Positions 61,634 through 64,000 of a stretch of 64,000 bases of DNA are shown one piece after another (position 1 is the first letter of the stretch; each line of letters begins with the position of its first letter). The stretch is from Cardiobacterium hominis. Its GTDB lineage: Bacteria; Pseudomonadota; Gammaproteobacteria; Cardiobacteriales; Cardiobacteriaceae. Location of the stretch: contig NZ_LR134365.1 in NCBI RefSeq assembly GCF_900637305.1, positions 2,596,501 to 2,660,500 on the forward strand, read 5' to 3'. The translations under genes were made by a program, and so were the position numbers. The notes under the pieces are model-generated. The model did no database searches, was not told the DNA's origin, and saw only the letters and a program-made list of their open reading frames with translations.

Positions 61634-62770
61634 TCAAGCACATGCTTGTTGGGCTCGCGAATCCGCCGTACTGCGGCGGATTCTTTTCACTAAGAGCGAG
61701 TTCATGGTCCGGACGCGGGCGTTATCGCCATCGCTCAGGGTTTTCATGGTTTGCAAGGCGGTCTGGGCGACGTTGACCACGGCGCCGCCCAGGTTGGCGG
61801 TGAAGCCGGTCTGTTTGTAGTGGCTGTGCATTTCGTGGTCTTGGCTGCCGCGCGCCGCGCGCAGGCTGCCGCTTTCGGCACTGAAGTAGATGTTGCCGGC
61901 ACGGTTGCGTTCGGCTTCGCTCATCTGCAGCCATTGTTCTTTGGTAAGCGGCCCGCCTTCGCGTCCGGCATGCACCAGGGCACCCGTGCCATCGTAGTGG
62001 CCGCCGGCCTGGATGTGGATGTTGCCGTCGATCGCGCCAACCAGGGTCGGGGCGGGCGCCTTGATGTCGAGTTCGGTCTCGCCGTTCTGGTGGCGGCTGC
62101 CGAGGAATACGCCCCAGCCGCCGGAGCTCATCAGACCGGTTTTGTTTTTGTTGTGTTTTTCGATGCTGTGGTAGCTGTTTTTGTCGGCTTTGAGGTTGAT
62201 GTAGCCTTTGTCGGTGTGCAGCACGGTGCCGTGGTCGCTGACGATGTGCATGCCAGTGGCGTTGATGTCGCCTTGTCCCGCCGCCACGACGACGGTATCG
62301 CCGGTGATGGTGCCAGCTTTGTTCTGGTGGATTTCGGTTTCGACGTAGTCGCGCGTGTGGGTGCGTTTGAAGAGGCCGCGTTGTTTGCTTTCGCGGGCAC
62401 TGATGATGTGCTCAACGATTTCTCCCGCCTCGGCGTCAACGCCTTTGGCACCGTAGAGGTATACCTGGCTTTTGCCGCTGTCGAGTTCGGCGGCTTTCAT
62501 GGTCAGTTTGCCATCGGTAGCGATGACGGCCAGTTTGCCGTCGCCGGTGGTGTGTACGCCTTTGTGTTCGCTCTGGTAGTGGTAGTCCTAGTTGCCCGCG
62601 TCCTTTTTGTCGAGGGTTTGTTCGTAGACAAATTCTGCACCCAGGTCGGTTTTTTGGCCTTCGGCGGTGATGCTGTGGCAACTGGAAAGGCAGGCAAGCA
62701 AAACCGGCAGCAGCATCACTATCGCCCATAGGCGGTGTTGAGGCTGTGCCGGTTTTGCGGTGGTGGTCAT
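61634..62770 (-). pseudogene. Filamentous haemagglutinin/CdiA-type exoprotein fragment
   Basis: One frame runs from ATG 62770 to 61634, broken only by an in-frame TAG at 62588-62590. After a lipoprotein-like signal (LWAIVMLLPVLLACLSSC) it reads like an internal haemagglutinin-repeat segment: DLGAEFVYEQTLDKKDAGN, HKGVHTTGDGKLAVIATDGK, VDAEAGEIVEHIISARESK, THTRDYVETEIHQNKAGTIT, DTVVVAAGQGDINATGMHIV. The fragment ends in the structured DNA at 61659-61683. It lacks the TPS signal and toxin domain of a complete FhaB/CdiA, so it is a relic, probably of a two-partner-secretion toxin. The fusion of a lipoprotein signal to an internal FHA segment is odd and may reflect a deletion. Confidence 0.75.
61659..61688 (+). 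terminator. Hairpin with T-run
   Basis: GAATCCGCCG (61659-61668), TACTG, CGGCGGATTC (61674-61683) then TTTT. It overlaps the 3' end of the haemagglutinin relic, whose last codons are probably not original coding sequence. Confidence 0.75.
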
Positions 62771-62816
62771 GGGGTTACTAGATGTGTAAGGGATGCGGGC
62801 ATTATGCTTGTTTGGG

Positions 62817-63093
62817 GCCAAGCGGGGCAAACACTGGGCTCGTCGTCAAGCGAGAAAAACACTGGGCGCGTCGTCAAGCGAGGTAAACGCTGGGCTTGTC
62901 GTCAAGCGGGATAAATGCTGGCTTCGTCGCCAAGCGGCGTCATTACTGGGCTCACCGTCAAGCGGGATAAATACTGGCTCCGCCGCCAAGCGGGATAAAT
63001 GCTGGGCTCACCAATAAGCGAGGCAAATACTGGCTTCGCGCCAAGCGGGATAAATACTGGCTTCGCGGCCAAGTGGGATAAATGCTGGGGTCG
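62817..63093 (+). repeat. Ten tandem 28-bp units of the CAAGCGG dispersed repeat
   Basis: Ten units with an almost strict 28-bp period; consensus GCCAAGCGGGATAAATACTG then GGCTCGTC. Units differ at several positions, and there are no unique spacers of CRISPR type. The array fills most of the 62771-63267 gap between the haemagglutinin relic and the SUKH genes. The remaining 174 bp to 63267 hold one inverted unit (near 63210) and no gene I can support. Confidence 0.9.
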
Positions 63094-63267
63094 TACAAAA
63101 AAATCCGTCGCAGGGCGGCAGATTTTTGGTTTTCACCAAGGCGAAAGTGTCAGCTTTGAGCATTGTGCCTGTCTCGCCGCATGGGTAAACGGCAAGAAGC
63201 CTTTGTTTATCCCGCTTGGTGGCTTTTTCCTATTGCAAACCGCGTGGGCAGTGTCCTCATCCTGCGC

Positions 63268-63717
63268 TTATTCTTCATCATCAGTACCCGTCAGATACCA
63301 CACCATAAATTCGTAAAAGCTGTTCCAATGTGGCAGTGCATCCGTACCAAGCAGTTTTTGTTCGCCCAAATTAAAATCCCATACGGTGCCGTCATCTTTG
63401 TTATACAGATAACCTCCTTCGCCTTCACCGGTAGAAAAAAGGATGTATTGTTCGGGCACTTCCCAGACTTCGCGGGCGAAGAAGGCTGTGCGAAGTAATG
63501 ATTTTTGTGGTGGTGAAGGATCTACAATGGGAGAAGCGCCACCCCGATAGTTCAAATTTCGGCCATAGTAAGTTGAATAAAATTCATAGAATTCAGAATT
63601 TTTGGGTATATTTAGTTCATCTAATATCAACATACTTTCTTTTCTTCGTTGTTCACTTTTCAATGTCTGAAAAGGCTGTTTGCTCATAAGGTTTGCAACT
63701 TGTTCTTTCAGGTTCAT
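63268..63717 (-). CDS. SUKH (SMI1/KNR4)-type immunity protein, copy 1
   Basis: 149 residues, GGAGG before ATG 63717. YGRNLNYRGGASPIVDPSPP, VPEQYILFSTGEGEGGYLYN, KDDGTVWDFNLGEQKL and WNSFYEFMVWYL follow the SUKH-superfamily pattern (the strand with E-G-G-Y and the aromatic C-terminal helix). SUKH proteins commonly neutralise toxins delivered by contact-dependent or type VI systems. It lies 39 bp after a tandem paralogue and upstream of the haemagglutinin relic, so these look like orphan immunity genes. The toxin partner is not visible. Confidence 0.8.
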   Translation of the reverse strand: MNLKEQVANLMSKQPFQTLKSEQRRKESMLILDELNIPKNSEFYEFYSTYYGRNLNYRGGASPIVDPSPPQKSLLRTAFFAREVWEVPEQYILFSTGEGEGGYLYNKDDGTVWDFNLGEQKLLGTDALPHWNSFYEFMVWYLTGTDDEE

Positions 63718-63756
63718 TATTATCCTCCAAAAATAAATTACTATACTCTATGCTTG

Positions 63757-64000
63757 TTATTCATCATCGGTTAGATACCACACCATAAATTCGTAAAAGC
63801 TGTTCCAATGTGGCTGTGCATCCGTACCAAGTAATTCTTGTTTACCCACATAGTAATCCCATACGGTGCCATCATCTTTGTTATACAGATAACCTCCTTC
63901 GCCTTCACCAGTGGAAAAAAGTATGTATTGTTCGGGCACTTCCCAAGCATCGTGACCAACGAAAGCAGCATGCAATAAATAATTTTGTGGTGGCGAAGGA
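63757..64000 (-). CDS. SUKH-type immunity protein, copy 2 (cut by window edge)
   Basis: The C-terminal 80 residues are inside the window; the frame is open to 64000. PSPPQNYLLHAAFVGHDAWE, VPEQYILFSTGEGEGGYLYN, KDDGTVWDYYVGKQELLGTD, PHWNSFYEFMVWYLTDDE closely match copy 1, with most differences in the middle (HDA for REV, YYVGKQE for FNLGEQK). The duplication has a 480-bp period. The internal Met at 63975 is not the real start. Confidence 0.8.
   Translation of the reverse strand, partial: PSPPQNYLLHAAFVGHDAWEVPEQYILFSTGEGEGGYLYNKDDGTVWDYYVGKQELLGTDAQPHWNSFYEFMVWYLTDDE

Noticed and set aside
62817-63093. CRISPR array
   Set aside because: The 28-bp units follow one another without unique spacers, vary in sequence, and no cas genes are present.

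Overview
The window looks like a chromosomal accessory region from a GC-rich, host-associated, competent Gram-negative bacterium. Supporting signs are TolC and Slam-type lipoproteins, a BapA-prefix adhesin family, a maltose phosphorylase operon in the order I remember from Neisseria meningitidis, and imported blocks carrying Neisseria DNA uptake sequences. My best guess is an oral bacterium of the Cardiobacterium type. That is inference; there is no rRNA or marker gene here to settle it.

Layout. 1-2.1 kb: FecBCDE-type iron uptake operon on the minus strand with a frameshifted binding protein. 2.2-5.4 kb: a secreted protein, a scar joining a paralogue fragment to a hemB fragment, a Neisseria-like PH-domain gene with a DUS terminator, and IS5-family copy A. 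5.6-12.3 kb (minus): yceI, pcp with DUF979/DUF969 membrane partners, a gamma-glutamylcyclotransferase-like gene, a TbpB-like surface lipoprotein, a small lipoprotein and nagA. 12.3-14.0 kb: two broken genes and IS copy B. 14.2-23.1 kb: giant secreted protein 1 (2983 aa) with two GH16-type domains and a Spherulin-4/GH135-like domain. 23.3-30.3 kb: type I restriction-modification locus hsdR-rhuM-hsdS-hsdM with uptake sequences. 30.5-31.8 kb: IS copy C, a structured leader and rpmE2. 31.9-37.3 kb (minus): MFS transporter, galM, mapA, pgmB for maltose phosphorolysis. 37.6-46.0 kb: IS copy D and giant protein 2 (2443 aa). It shares its first half with giant 1 but carries a parallel beta-helix lyase-like domain.

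46.4-52.6 kb is a class II microcin locus: precursor peptide, small membrane proteins that are immunity candidates, a partly duplicated HlyD/CvaA gene, a C39-peptidase ABC exporter and a TolC lipoprotein. Its promoter has a G9 tract between the -35 and -10 elements. 52.8-55.9 kb (minus) holds a small P-loop kinase, hypothetical genes, a DIP1984-family gene and a PIN toxin with antitoxin. 56.0-58.5 kb (minus) holds a TROVE/Ro60 homologue (rsr) preceded by five tandem tRNA-mimicking Y RNAs. 58.7-64 kb is a decayed region with IS remnants, a DUF421 gene, a filamentous-haemagglutinin fragment, a 28-bp tandem repeat array and two SUKH-type immunity genes.

The parts most worth following up are the Y RNA array, the twin giant glycan-active proteins with exchanged catalytic tails linked to IS copies, and the microcin locus with a probable phase-variable promoter. 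A short dispersed repeat built around CCAAGCGG(G/C)(A/G)TAAA occurs throughout the intergenic DNA and, as far as I know, has no described function.
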